Translations under genes and position numbers: made by a program
Assembly (NCBI RefSeq): GCF_014066305.1
Contig: NW_023501040.1
Span: 248,001-312,000, forward strand
Direction: 5' to 3'
DNA length: 64,000 nucleotides
DNA from: Letharia columbiana
Taxonomy: Eukaryota > Ascomycota > Lecanoromycetes > Lecanorales > Parmeliaceae
The notes under the pieces: generated by a model
The model's input: only the letters and a program-made list of their open reading frames with translations
Database searches by the model: none
Told to the model about the DNA's origin: nothing
Shown: positions 1 through 12,575 of the stretch, in pieces
Numbering within the stretch: the stretch's first letter is position 1
How the letters are laid out: each line of letters opens with the position of its first letter

Positions 1-276
1 GCGAATATTCTTATATTTAATAGCTTTAATTTCTATAGTTATTATTAATATTATTATTAAATTTATATAATAATAATATATCTTTCTTATTAGCGAATAT
101 TCTTATATTTAATAGCTTTAATTTCTATAGTTACTATTAATATCGCGATTAAATTTATATAGTAATAGTATATCTTTCTTCTTAATAAGTATCTCTATAT
201 TTAATAATTTTAATTCTTATAGTTATTATTAATATCGCGATTGAAGTTATATAATAATAATATATCTTTCTTATTA
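1..276 (+). repeat. Tandem repeat, three 92-bp units
   Basis: Units at 1-92, 93-184 and 185-276 line up base for base. Each runs from a GCGAATATTC-like start to a TATCTTTCTT-TTA end. Units 1 and 2 differ mainly at C/T and G/A positions (for example TATTATTATT against TATCGCGATT), as expected for separate RIP hits on duplicates. The array may extend left of the window. No coding content is visible. Confidence 0.85.
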
Positions 277-839
277 GCGAGTATATTAATAATTATAAAT
301 AGTTAAAATATAATAGAAAATAGTAGATAACTTTTAGTAATATTCGATTTTAAATCTATAACTTCTTTATCTCATTTAAAAATAAAAATATTTATATCTA
401 AAATTTAAAGTAAGTAAATTCTAATATATAGTTATTAAATATCTAGATATTAATCTTCTAATAATTTTCGCTAAATATTTAACGCTTAAAAGAAAAATAT
501 TAATCTTTAATTACGCTTATATAAATCTTTTAAAAAAAGTTATATATTAATAGAAAGTTTTAATTTATATTAATTATAATTATAAAGATAGTTATATTTA
601 TAATTATAATTTTAAATATAATTAGATATTTAAGTTATAAGACTTATTATTAGCTAATAAATAAAAGATTAAATTTTATTAATTATCTTATCTAATATCT
701 TATTTATTATAAAAATATAGAATTATCTTTTAAAAGCGAATAATTTTAAAATAATAATAAATAATATAATATATATATATAATATAAAATCTTACGAACT
801 ACGCTAAAAAGAAAAGCTTTAAAATTTGAAAATTAATTA
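277..839. other. AT-rich RIP-mutated DNA, no gene seen
   Basis: Nothing but A/T-dominated sequence with frequent stops in all frames. CA and TG dinucleotides are almost absent. I see no repeat partner inside the window and no protein motif. Confidence 0.6.
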
Positions 840-1104
840 AAATTTTATAATAATAAATCTCGCGTAAAGCTTAAGTTATAGCTTATATTAATTATATATA
901 ATAAAAATAATAATAATTAGAAAAATATATTATCTAATTTTTATTAATACTTTAATACTATTAAAGTAGAAATAATATCTATTAAAGTAGCGATAGTATT
1001 TATTAAAGTAATAGCGATATCTAATATACGCTTTATTATAACGCTTTTAAATAGATTATTATCGCGCGTAATTTAAAATAATATTAGTATTTTCGAAGAG
1101 TTAT
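840..1104 (+). repeat. Repeat D, copy 1
   Basis: This segment aligns with 10620-10895. Shared blocks include the CGCGTAAAGCTTAAG start, the AGAAAAATATATTATCTA core and the AGAGTTATTAATA end. It stops exactly where the Gypsy relic begins, so the Gypsy element appears to have inserted at its right edge. It includes an imperfect short-period stretch of ATTAAAGTA-type motifs (about 955-1015). Confidence 0.7.
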
Positions 1105-1233
1105 TAATAATAACTTAAATATATATAAGATATATTTAGGTAACCAGATCTTATAAGAGAAGAATCATCTTTTTACCACCCAAGAAACGTCTTTCTTAGA
1201 AAGATTTCTAAGAATCTTATATTAGTTATAATA
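1105..1233 (+). repeat. 5' LTR of Gypsy relic (mutated)
   Basis: It matches the 3' LTR over the shared block AAGATATATTTAGG...CAAGAAACGTCTTTCT. Differences are of C-to-T or G-to-A type relative to the right copy (for example GGTAACCAGATCTTATAA here against GGCAACCAGATCCCATAG there). The start is blurred: the TGGCATGGCTTGGCATTAAG of the right LTR corresponds to an A/T-only stretch here. Confidence 0.75.
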
Positions 1234-2248
1234 GTAATAATAATATCTATATAGCAGCAGTTACTATATAATAACTTACTACTAGAAATCAATAGAGTTC
1301 TTTACCAATATTAGACTAATCTGAAGTTAAGGATTCTTATACTTCTTAAAGTAAAGAATTCTTATACTTTTTAAATAAGAACGAAGAATCTTTATGCTTC
1401 TTTATCTTTCGCTACTTTTATATATCTATTAAGCTAGCTTCTTATAATATAGTTATTTAAGTCTAATAGCTATAAGATTTTATTATCTTTAATTATTAAG
1501 TAAGCTCTTTTATTAATAAAATTATTTAAAGAGTTATCTAATATCTTATAAAGAATATCTTTAAATCTATTAGACTAGTATTATTATTATCGAGAGATTA
1601 ATAAGTATAATCTCATTTTTTATTACTTAATTCGCTTTTTTAGTAAACTTAGCTAAAAGATTAAGTAATCGATTATACTACTTTAAGAATAATACTTCGT
1701 TTCTTTTAAGAATCTATAACTTAGAAATATTATCTCTTTCAATCTTTTATCTATTAGTAATACTCTAGAAGTAAAAAGATATATCTCTTTAGATTAAGCT
1801 ATAGATATCTTATCTACTAGATCTTTAAATAGTAATTCTTAACTTATTACTAAGTTTAATAATCTATAATATTATTTACTAGAAATCTTAAATATCTCTA
1901 TTAATAAGATTATTTATCGTTATAGTAATAGTAGAATAATAGATAAAGGGATTTAGAGTAGACCTTTAAGCTATTAATATAGAAGTAATTATTATTAATA
2001 CTATTAATCGCTATATAAGAAATTATTTAAATCTAAAATCTTCTAGCCCGCTAGATTCACTAGAAAATCTAGGAGATCTAGAAGTACTAGAATAGAATAT
2101 TATTAACGAAAGTAATAGAAGTAATAAACCTCGTTTCCTTAGCAGCGATATTAGATTCTTCGATTCTTTTTATAATAATAAATCTTCTAATATAATAGTA
2201 GATATAGAGTATATCGAGAAAAAAACTTATTTCTAAGATATTACTATC

Positions 2249-2645
2249 TTTATTGATAGAATTAAGAATATTATAAGAGTTAAGAGTATAAAGCTATTAC
2301 GAAATAATCTATAGATCTATTTTTAAGACGAAGTACTTAAGTAATATACGTATTAGCTTATTAATAATAAGAAGCGTTTACTAACTTATAATAATAACGT
2401 TAATAAATAAAGTATCGCTTTACTTAAGAGATTTAGATTTATTAAAGTATTAAAAATAGCTACTATTATTAAGAAAAGATATATATTTAATAATATAACG
2501 AGATATCGTAAGCTATATAAGTATATTATAATTATTATTAGAGCTATTAAAGTAATAAAGCTTAGTAATAAATATAATTAACTTAATATTATCTAAAATA
2601 ATCTTAATATCGAATTTTAATCTAATATAGATTTACTTACTATTT
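2249..2645 (+). pseudogene. Gypsy gag relic (Retrotrans_gag type)
   Basis: Read from 2249, the frame gives FIDRIKNIIRVKSIKLLRNN, then a degraded block around a W/Y-T-Y pattern (DEVLK*YTY*L), then LLKRFRFIKVLKIATIIKKR and a later segment near KLSNKYNQLNII. This is the layout of capsid-region gag proteins common in filamentous fungal Gypsy elements (hydrophobic capsid core with the WYT-like motif). Stops sit mostly where Q or W codons are expected. The region before it (1234-2248) probably holds the leader and gag start but is not readable. The zinc knuckle was not found. Confidence 0.7.
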
Positions 2646-4550
2646 AAATTACGCTAAATTAATTTCTTATAATTATAAATATAAAAAAGAATTAATAGTA
2701 AATAAAGACTTTAAAAATAACGAAGCCTAGTATAAGTAATACTTTTTATATACTAAATCTACCTTATAGAGGTAATCTTAGTTAATATAATTAAGTAAGA
2801 GATATATCTAATCGACCTGCGAACTCTAATTTTTAGAATTTTCGATCGATTATAGTAATAATCTTTAGCTTTCTCTAATTAATAGAATTATTAAGTTTAT
2901 AATTAATCTTAAAATCGTTAATTAGCTTATTAAAGTAACGATTTTACTTATTAAAGCTATTCTTGAAGAGATATATAATAAATACTATTAGCTCTACTAG
3001 CTCTACTAGTATAACGTTAAATTATTATTAGTCTAAATTAGTATTAGTAATAAAACGCGTATAGTTCTCGCTAGTCTTTCTAGCCTAGTTATACCCTATA
3101 TCGATCTAGAGAAGTTTATTAGAATATTACTAATTAATCTTTCTAATTATAGAAGTAGTAAATTTATTAAATTTTAATTAATAAAGTAAAAAAATTCGAG
3201 GATCCTTTATGAGATTTAAGTTATTTAAAGAATTCTAATAGCTTTTATAATAATTATAATAAGGAGGATATTAAGGACTAAGAAAATAATTACTCTAGCT
3301 TCTACGAATCTTATAGAAATATAAAATCGAAGGTTAACTTTATCGACTCGCCGTTATTAGAATACTCTTATCAGCGATATTATAAGAAGTTTAAATTTAG
3401 AAATAAGCTATTTTATTATCTTAAGTAGTAATATTAGAATTATAAATTCGAGAATAATTTTTTTAAAAATAAGATTTCTAGAAAATCTATAGATTTCGGA
3501 AATAAGGATTTTAAGTATATTATTAAAGTAGATACCTATACTATAGAAGTAATTTCTACTCTTAAAATTATTAAGTCTACTATCTTAATACCGCCTAGAT
3601 ATAAAAAAGAAATCGCTTTTTATAATTTCTAATATATTAAGATAAATACTCATCTAAATTCGAATTCTTTTAATATAAAAGTTTATCTAGATCCTAGATA
3701 CTTAATTATTCTCGAAGATTATACTTTATTAGCTTTCTTATCTAACTTCGAGAAACAAATTTAGAAGTAAGTATCTTTTATATCGATTTGAGGCTATAGT
3801 AATAGAATTATTAATATTATAAAGTATATTCTTATAGATCTATATTTTTTAGAAAATCTAAGAAATATAGAAAAAGCTATCTTTATTAAGATATAAATAG
3901 AGGTTTACTTAATAAATAATCTTAAAACTAATATATTAATTAAAATAGACGTTTTTATATTATATAAGTTTCTACTAGATTACGAGTTATAGTTTACTAT
4001 TATAGATAATTATCGAAATATTAAGATTTCTACTTATTCTATAATAAAGTCTTATTTTTAAATTAAGCGAGTTATAAAAATAAAGTCTATACTTATATTA
4101 TTGTCTAACTCCGTAATAAATATCTTAATTAGTTATTATAGTATATTCTCTAATAATTATAACTATCTATTTAAGTTCGAATTCTTAACTTTCCTTAATA
4201 GAGAAAGCGATATCTTTATTTACGTTGTGGATTCCACTATAACTTTTATATAAATAAGAAATTCTATAAAAGTATTAGTTTTATTTTCTAGGAATATAAG
4301 ACTAAATACTATAATAGAGTATATTATAAATAAATATTATTAAGTTTCTTATAAATTAGTAGACTTAGTAACTTATAAGTAGTATACTTTAGATCGATTA
4401 GAGATAGCTACTATTATCGCAGTTATAAATAATTCTATTAATATAAATTATACTATTAAGATAGATTTTAATTTTAAGTATATATTTTTAAATAACGTAA
4501 TTATCTATAGTAAGAACGAGGCTTATTATACTTTTAGCTCTATTATTATA

Positions 4551-5440
4551 GAATTTAAAGATATCTTTATAAATTTAGAAAGTATTATAGATATTTTTAA
4601 AGAATAATAAATATTAATTTTATTAAAGCTAGATGCTAAAGTAAAGCTATCGAAAGTCTATTTTTTTAACTATAAAGATTGAGAAGTAGTTAATATTACT
4701 TTCGATAAGCTATAGTAATAAAAAAAGCTTCGCTTCTTTATATAGCTAACTTCTTATAATTAACTCTACTTTATAATCTAATAAGATATATTATAAAATT
4801 ATAAAAGAAGAGTTATTATTAATATTCGAGAATTTAATATTATAATAGAAGATAATAGCTATCTATTACTTTTATAATTAGATATTATTATATTAATAGT
4901 AAAATATATTTATATTTCTATTATAAACGAAGTTATATAATTCTACTAATTTAATATAAAGCTTTTTAATAAATATAAATTTACTATTATTAGCTATTGC
5001 GGTTAGAAAAAATTTAGTATAGCACTTATAGAATATAAAGAATCTCCGCTATATATATAACGTTAGATAGATATCTTACTACGTTTACTTTATACTTTTA
5101 TATATACTTTTATAAATAATATTATTATCTTTAATAAAACCTTTTAGAAATATAAATTTTATCTTCGATAGCTTTTTTAGCTATTATAAAAAAAACGTGC
5201 TTCTCTAGTATTAATAAAATTCTTTCTAGAATTTTTATTTATAATACTATTAAGATAGCGCGTTAACTTTCTTAATATATCTATAGTAGAAGAAAAGATT
5301 AAGATAATTACTACGCTTCGATTCTTATTAAATCTTTATAATTTAGAGATCTTTCTCGATTTAATAGAATAGCTAAAAAACTCGATTTCTCGCTATATAT
5401 AGCGTACTTAGCTATTATAGAAATAAAAGATTTCTCTTAC
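4551..5440 (+). pseudogene. Gypsy reverse transcriptase relic
   Basis: The frame starting at 4551 gives EFKDIF, then LKLDAKVKLSKVYFFNYKD, NITFDKL and LRFF..LTSYN. Further on in the same frame (4977 onward) come KFTII, ESPLYI*R*IDILLR and INNIIIF in the place of the catalytic block. RASLVLIKFFLEF and LRFLLNLYNLEIFLDL follow, matching the thumb and connection region. Order and spacing fit the Ty3/Gypsy RT family. The catalytic aspartate pair normally found in YxDD reads N-N here, an amino-acid change that would itself kill the enzyme. Many in-frame stops are present. Confidence 0.75.
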
Positions 5441-6760
5441 TTAAGTAATAATAACTAAATTTATTACTTTCTTAGATTAATTCGAAGTTACTCTTAAAAA
5501 GTAATTTATTAAATCTATATATAAGCGAACTTCTATATAGCTACGCTACGAACCGACTCGAGATAAAATTTCTACCTTCTAGAATTTATAGAATACTTTT
5601 TACTCGCCCTTCTTTCTAATATACTTCGATTAAAAGCGAAAGTTATATATCGATATCGATATTTTTAAAGTATAGAAATTCGCTACTATAATTTATTATA
5701 TACGAAAAGAAAAGAAAATCTCTATTTCTATTAAAGAAGATATATAAACTATAATATTTCTAAGTAAATTAATTAATACTATAAAATATAACTATTAATC
5801 TATAAAGCTTAAGATCGCTATTATAGTTTAGATAATTCGTAAAATTAGATATCTAATTAAAGTATTAGAAGTATTATTAGTAGTAATTTATATTAATTAC
5901 TCTACTATAATTTAGATCGCTCGATAAACTACGCTTTTTATATTGTCTATTAATAAACTAAATCTTTAGACTAATTTATATTTCTTAATACTTATTAGAA
6001 TTTAACTTTACTATACACTATAAGACTAATAAAATAAATATTATTCTTAACGTATTATCTAGACTTTAAGTAGATATAGATTTCGAAAAGAAGTAAATAA
6101 TACTAGAAAGTCTTTATAGAAATATTCTAGAACTAAATAAATAGATAGTATTACTCGAAGAAATCTTAGTCTATTATATAACTTTAATAGAAATAAATAA
6201 TAACTTTAAGAAACGTCTTATCGAGGCGTATAGTAAGAATCTTTAATAAATTAAGATTCTCGATTTACTTAAATAACTCGAGCTTAATCTTTTAAAAGAA
6301 CTTCGCTTTTAAAAATATAATAATCTTATTTATAATATTATACTTAATTATATTAATAAATAATAATTCTATATTCTTAAGTTTATATAGTAAAAAGTTT
6401 TTTTTTTAACTAATATATAATTAGAGTTTTTATATCGAAGTTTTATATTACTTATATTAGAATCTTATTATTAATCTATATAAAAGACTTATTAAAATAT
6501 TTTTAAATTTATTTAAAATATTATTTAAAGTATTAATTTAATTAAATTAAATAATATTTTATTTATAATAAACTTAATTTAATTTCTATACTATCGATTT
6601 TATTCTATATTATAATAATAGATTTTATTATTATACTTTCTTTTTAGAAAGATAAAAATATATTTCTTATTATAACTTATAAATTCTTTAAAAAAAAACT
6701 TTTTATATTAGAATTTAATAAATAGATTATTATTAATTAAGTAAATACTTTATTTATTAC
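5441..6760 (+). pseudogene. Gypsy RNase H and integrase relic
   Basis: A C-terminal RNase H-like end is seen near 5950-6070, where a degraded version of the conserved '...GK.N...DALSRL' tail lies just before 6070. Near 6181-6250 the frame reads TLIEINNNFKKRLIEAYSKN, the linker that precedes the zinc-binding integrase head in fungal Gypsy elements. Near 6590-6700 a FYTIDFIL-like block matches the start of the integrase core. The zinc-binding His/Cys residues and the acidic triad cannot be confirmed because of mutation and possible small indels. The frame is lost after about 6760. Confidence 0.55.
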
Positions 6761-7859
6761 TCTAATATCTTATAATTAAAATATTTTTATTATTATTATT
6801 AGCGATTATAATATTAAATTTATAAGTATTTTCTAAAAAATTATTTTTAAAAAGTTTAAAATTATTATAATAATTTTAATTATTTATTACTCTTAGATAG
6901 ATAAATAATTAAAAAGAATAAATTAGACTATTAAGATTATATTATAATTTTATTTTATTATTAATATAAATAATTAATTAAATATATTTTTATTTTTTTA
7001 AATATATCTTAATAACTTAATTATATTAATAAAATTTATATTAAATAAAATCGCTTATAAATTTTAAATAAGAGATACTCTAAAGTTATTTATAGATTTA
7101 TTATTAGAAAATCTTAATTAATTATATTTTATTAAAATAAGAAAGCTAATAATATTATTACTTTTATTAATATTATAATAAAAACTCGCTATAATAATAA
7201 TTATAAAACTATTAATCTTTATATAAAATTATTAATTTATCTAAAATTATATTATAAATATTTTATTCTTAGCGTTAATTCTAAGCTCTTTAATTAGAAA
7301 ATCAAACTTTTTAAGATATTAGAGAAAATCGAAAATTTTATTTATTAATTAAATCTTTTAAATATTATATATATTTATTTAATAATATTTATAATATAAT
7401 TAAAATCTAATATTAGATTAAGCTAAAGATCTTTATTATAAAAAATTATATTCGTTATAATTAATAAAAAAGAAGAAGAATAAATAAATCTAAATTTTAT
7501 TATTAGATTTTTATTATTTAAAATTAAGAGACTAAGTAATAGATAAGAAATTAGAAAAAATATTAAATATTTAATATATTAAAAGAATAATAATAAGAAG
7601 TATAATACTTAGTATTTATTATATATTCTTTTAAAAAGTAAAAAATCTTATAATAGAATATAACGCCCGAATTTCTATTAATTTTATAAGAAATTATTAA
7701 GAAAAGAAAGCTATAAAAGTATTAGCTAAGAAAATACTTACTCTTCTAATATTAATTAAGAAATCTTCTAAAGCTAACGCTATTAAAAATTAAGCTACTA
7801 TTACTAAAAAGCCAGATTATTCTTAAAAGACTTCTCTATTACTAGTTTAAACAATTTTC
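6761..7859. other. Gypsy 3' internal region, unreadable
   Basis: This is RIP-saturated DNA between the integrase relic and the better preserved 3' end. It should hold the integrase C-terminus, but no motif can be read in any + frame. Confidence 0.45.
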
Positions 7860-8209
7860 GTAAATCCGCCTTTACTTATATTACCGCCCGCCTCGCTACT
7901 AAATCCTTCTACTACCCGCCGTAGCGTACGACTTCTTACTTAGTAAAATATCTTTTGAGGAAGGCCATTCTTGCTGAAAAGAGGTTTCTTTGCTATGAAG
8001 GATCCTTATCTAACTTCTCGGAAGAAATTGACCTTCTTTACTATAACTTTCTTTGCTTTACTATGGGAAAGCTTTACCCTTTACTACGAGAGGAAAGAAG
8101 GTTTATTCTTACTTAAAGTAATTAGTTACTTATAGCGAGAACGCTACCTTTCTTTTCTTTTATTAGTATATATTATAGATTATACTTAATAGGAGCTAAG
8201 GGCACATCT
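7860..8209 (+). other. Gypsy 3' non-coding region, lightly mutated
   Basis: G and C suddenly rise here (ACCGCCCGCCTCGC, GAGGAAGGCCATTC, ACTATGGGAAAGC). The stretch keeps CA and TG dinucleotides lost elsewhere. A purine run AGGAGCTAAGGG (8191-8202) just before the 3' LTR is a plausible polypurine tract. No ORF of note. Confidence 0.5.
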
Positions 8210-8332
8210 TGGCATGGCTTGGCATTAAGATATATTTAGGCAACCAGATCCCATAGAAGAAGAATCATCTTTTTACCACCCAAGAAACGTCTTTCTCAGA
8301 AAGATTTCTAAGAATCTTATGCTACCATAACA
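8210..8332 (+). repeat. 3' LTR of Gypsy relic (well preserved)
   Basis: It begins TGGCATGG and ends CATAACA, so it has the TG...CA ends of an LTR, with a length of 123 bp. It matches the 5' LTR through the blocks AAGAATCATCTTTTTACCACC and CAAGAAACGTCTTTCT. It has far fewer RIP changes than its partner. Confidence 0.75.
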
Positions 8333-8334
8333 CA

Positions 8335-8605
8335 CAAATAGCGCTTCAAAAATTAAAAAAAAAGCTTAAAATTTTAATAGAAAACAAAAAATTAGTTCTA
8401 TGTGTTAATAATATATATCTATTTTTTTAATAAGAGAGGCGCGGAAGAGCGAGATTTTAATAATTATAAACGCTAATTTATTTACTTATAATAACTTAGC
8501 CGATCTAATTAAAGAGCGTAGCGAACTCGAATTAATAATTAACTATATATATAAATTTAAGGTTTTCAAGCTTAGCCCTATCTTATTCTTTTATATATAC
8601 TAATA
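8335..8605 (-). repeat. B-type repeat fragment, reverse
   Basis: It ends with the reverse of the common terminal block (GGTTTTCAAGCTTAGCCCTATCTTATTC, then TTATATATACTAATA). Its inner part resembles 49550-49745 and 16620-16850 (AATAATATATATCTATTTTTTTAATAAG). It is truncated on the left at the Gypsy LTR. Confidence 0.65.
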
Positions 8606-8611
8606 TATTAA

Positions 8612-9690
8612 TATATTCTCTTTATTTCTAACTTCGATACTTACTAGAATTAATATACTTTTTAATAAAATAGATCTTAATTAAAATTAAATATAGTTTA
8701 ATATTTATAAATATTTATATAAGCTTTTTTATTTTTATATATATATATATTTTTTTATTTTTTTATAATAATTAAAGTAGAAGATATTAAGTCTAATAAT
8801 TTACTATAATAAATATTAAAAATTAAAAATAATAATAATATTAAAGAGTCTTAATATAGATTAATTAAATAATAATTAAATTTTTAATTAAAATAAAAGT
8901 CGAAGAATAAGCTTAATAAAAATAAAAATATTAAGAGATCGCGATAGCGAATAGATATATTTATATCTAAGAAGAAACTAATTAAGAAAATAAAGAAAAT
9001 CGATATTTTAATTATTAATTACGATATAGTTTATAATAAATATAAAATTAGATATATTAATATATTATAATTAAAATAAAAGTAAGCTTTTAAATAAATT
9101 AGATAAAATATAATAGATAAATAATAAATAGTTTTTAATTCTATTTATTATTCTAATAGACTTATATTTTAATAGTATTATATATATATAAAAAAAACGT
9201 AATTTAAAGAAAGTTTAGAGTTTCGCTTTTTATATAAATTATTATATATATATATAAAGAAATCTAAATTAAAAGAATATAGATAATATTAAAGCTAAAT
9301 AAGATATAAGTATTAAAAATAATTTTATTATATATACTAATAATTAAATAAACTTTATTTTTTAAATTACTTAAAAGCGTAATATAAAATCTAATAATAA
9401 GCTCTATTATAGCTTAGATATTATTATATTAATACGCTAATTAATAAGTATTAAACTATTATAAAAATCTTAAAATCTTAAATATATTTATATTTAAAAA
9501 ATAAAATTATAAACTTTTATTAATATATAAAAAAATTTAATATATAGTAAAAAAAGGTTTATTATAAAAGTTACGCTATCTAGATTAATATTTTAATATT
9601 AATTATTACTCTTACTATTATATAAATAATATAAAATTATCTTTTATTTAAATATATTTAATTCTTAATTTTAATTATTATTATTAGTAT
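8612..9690 (+). repeat. Repeat E, copy 1 (~1.1 kb)
   Basis: It aligns along its whole length with 11490-12575. Shared landmarks are the TACTAGAATTAA start block, the ATCGCGATAGCGAATAGATATAT block and the GTTACGCTATCTA block near the end. Differences are C/T and G/A. I cannot read a protein in it; it may be a fragment of a larger duplicated element. Confidence 0.75.
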
Positions 9691-10133
9691 ATATAAAAGA
9701 ATAAGATATAGCTAAGCTTAAAAATCTTGAATTTATATATATAGCTAATTATAAATTCGTTAGATCTACGCTTTTTAATTAGATATCGCGAGTAAATAAA
9801 TTAGCGTTCGTAATTATTAAAATCTCTTACTCTACTTTTCACCCTTTAATAACTTTACCTTTTTCTATTAAAATCTTTAGATTTTTTTTAAATTATAGAC
9901 CGCAATTTGCGCTTTTTAAATATGAAATTTTTTTTAAAATTTGATCTTATAATTTTTCAAAGGTAAGGAATTCAAATATCGCTCACTAAAGATCGTGTTA
10001 GCAGCAGCCCTACGGGGGCCCTACGAGAGCCCTATAAACAGATATTTAGATCTCGCTTATCGAATTTTCTCGATAGCTCTAATTAAAAGAAATAATTATA
10101 AATTTAATTTATAGGCCTTTACTCGTATATATT
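9690..10133 (+). mobile_element. B-type repeat, forward, inserted next to repeat E
   Basis: It starts with the common terminal block (ATATAAAAGAATAAGATATAGC...) and ends GGCCTTTACTCG. Repeat E copy 2 continues straight into the sequence that here lies beyond the B repeat (TTATTCTAGAATTATTAA at 10138 and 12580), so this B copy is absent from the second locus and behaves as an insertion. It holds a GC-rich extra segment at about 9992-10048. No clear target duplication could be fixed. It has no coding capacity. Confidence 0.7.
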
Positions 10134-10619
10134 ATTAATTTATTCTAGAATTATTAATTATACTTTTATATACTTTTTATATTTTATCTTTTTTTTAATT
10201 AGATAGCGATTAAATTCTAAATTAAAATAAATATTTAGAAGAGAAAAGTTTATAAATACTTAATTATATAATTTTATTTCTTTTATACTTTTAATAATTA
10301 CTAGAATAATTAATAATATAAAATTATATCTTATAATTATATTTATAATATCTATCTAATTTAATAATTAAATTATATAAAGATAAATATTTATTTAAAT
10401 AGAGATTATTAAAGATAATTATAAAGTATAGTAATAAGAAATTTATTTTTAAATTAATAAATTAGAAAGACTTCTATTATTTTATATAATATTTTAAAAA
10501 TAAATTTTTAAATATAATAGTACTTTAATAGATTTTAATTAAGTATAATTTAACGAATTAGATATTAAAAGAGAAGCTTCGAGATTATAAGATTAATTAA
10601 TTTTTAAATAATAATAGAT
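10134..10619. other. AT-rich RIP-mutated DNA
   Basis: The first ~70 bases match the sequence after repeat E copy 2 (12575-12640). The rest has no partner that I can see and no ORF. Confidence 0.5.
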
Positions 10620-10895
10620 TTCGCGTAAAGCTTAAGCTATAGCTCGTATTATTTATATATAATAAATATAATAATAATTAGAAAAATATATTATCTAGTT
10701 TTTATTAACGCTTTAATACTATTAAAATAAAGGCGATATTTATTAAAATAGAGATAATATCTATTAAAACGATAATAATAGTAATTATAATAACGATAAT
10801 ATCTAATAAAATCTTTATTTTAATATTATATTTAATATTCTAGAATAGTATTAATTTTCTTAAAGAGTTATTAATAGTAGATTAAGCGTATATAA
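10620..10895 (+). repeat. Repeat D, copy 2
   Basis: Partner of 840-1104, with shared start ATTTCGCGTAAAGCTTAAG-like and end AGAGTTATTAATA. D is followed by E in both places (D1-Gypsy-E1 and D2-E2), so both belong to one larger duplicated block. Confidence 0.7.
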
Positions 10896-11489
10896 ATTAA
10901 GCTCTTTACGCGATTTATCTATATATTAGCTTAAATTTATTAAAAGATAAAAAATAAATATATAACTTAATAATTATATTATACTTTAAATATTATTATA
11001 ATAATATTAAGTTATTTAAATAGAAGTCTAATATAAAAAGAAAATAGTCTTATAATAAGAAGAGTTAATATAAAAAAGAAAGTTTTAGAGAAGAAGAAAA
11101 GCTTAGATATCTATTATCTATATTAAATCTTTAAATTATTTTTTATCGTCTAATTTAAATTAAATATTAATAAGATATTTTCTTTTTAATTTTAAAGATT
11201 TAAATTTAAGCGAATTACGTTTATTAAGCGCTATTATTTAATATAATCTTAGCTATTTCTATAATAGTTATAATTATTATTATAATTTATATAGATTAAA
11301 AGATAAAAGATTTAAAAGAGCGAGTTAATAAGGAATTATCTTTATCTAATTTAACTAATATTAAATTAATATAATTTATTAATTTTTTTATATATTTTAC
11401 TCTTACTTTCTTTTTTTTAAGTCTTACTATCTTTATAGAAATAATTATTTTTTAATTTAAACTTTATAATAATATATTTAATATAGTAT
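10896..11489. other. AT-rich RIP-mutated spacer between D2 and E2
   Basis: No gene or named repeat is visible. At the D1/E1 locus the corresponding space is taken by the Gypsy relic and a B fragment. Confidence 0.45.
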
Positions 11490-12575
11490 ATAATATATAT
11501 TCTCTTTTTTTCTAATATCGATACTTATTAGAATTAACGCACTTTTTAATAAAATAAGTTTTAATTAAAATTAAGAATAATTTAATATTTATAGATATTC
11601 GTATAAATTCTTTAATTTCTTTATATATATCTATTAATTTATCTTTTTATAATAATTAAAGTAAAAGAGATTAAGTCTAATAATTTATTATAATAAATAA
11701 TAAATATTAATAATAATAACGATATTAAAGAGTTTTATTATAGATTAATTTAATAATAATTAAGCTCTTAATCAAAATAAAAAGCGAAAAATAAATTTAA
11801 TTAAAATAAAAATATTAAGAAATCGCGATAGCGAATAGATATATTTATATTTAAAAAGAAATTAATTAAAAAGAAAAGAAAGTCGATATTTTAGATATTA
11901 ACTATACTATAATTACTAAAGAGTATAAAGATAAATATATTAATATATCGTTATTAAAATAGAAGTAAGCTTTTAAGTAAATTAGATAAGATATAATAAA
12001 TAAGAGATAAATAATTTCTAATTCTAATTATTATTTTAATAGACTTATATTTTAATAGTATTATAAAAAAAAAGTATATAAGCGTAATTATAAAGAAGTT
12101 TAAAGTTTTATTTATCGCGCGAATTATTATATGTATAAATAAAGATAAAAACTTAAATTAAAAGAAAATAAATAATATTGAAGCTAAATAAGATATAAGT
12201 ATTAAAAATAATTTTATTATATATATTAATAATTAAGTATATTTTATTTTTTAAGCTATTTAAAAGCGTAATATAGAATTTAACGATAAGCGTTATCGTA
12301 GTTTAAATATAATAATACTAACGCGCTAATTAATAAATATCGAGTTATTATAAAAATCTTAAAATATTAAATATAATTATATTTAAAAAATAGAATTATA
12401 AATCTTTATTTATATATAATTAATCTAGCGTATAATAATAAAAAGTTTATTATAAAAGTTACGCTATCTAATTCGATATTCTAACTTTAATTATTATTAT
12501 CGCTATTATATAAGTAATATAAAGTTACTTCTTATTCGAGTACATTTAATTCTTAATTCTAATTATTATTATAGA
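11490..12575 (+). repeat. Repeat E, copy 2 (~1.1 kb)
   Basis: Direct-orientation partner of 8612-9690. It runs on without interruption into 12575-12640, which is the uninterrupted version of the B insertion site at 9690-10133. Confidence 0.75.

Larger units (their letters stand above)
1105..8332 (+). mobile_element. Ty3/Gypsy LTR retrotransposon relic, RIP-degraded
   Basis: The unit is bounded by a direct repeat: about 1105-1233 on the left and 8210-8332 on the right. Between them, conceptual translation of the + strand shows gag, then reverse transcriptase, RNase H and integrase, in the order that defines Ty3/Gypsy (integrase last). Every frame is full of stops at positions that fit CAA/CAG to TAA/TAG and TGG to TAG/TAA. 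No target site duplication is visible at the edges I assigned. The left edge is uncertain by a few bases because the left LTR is heavily mutated. It is certainly inactive. Confidence 0.85.

Noticed and set aside
8612..12575. The direct E repeats as LTRs of one element
   Set aside because: Although about 1.1 kb and parallel, they lack TG...CA ends and target duplications, and the D repeat precedes each one, which fits a block duplication better.
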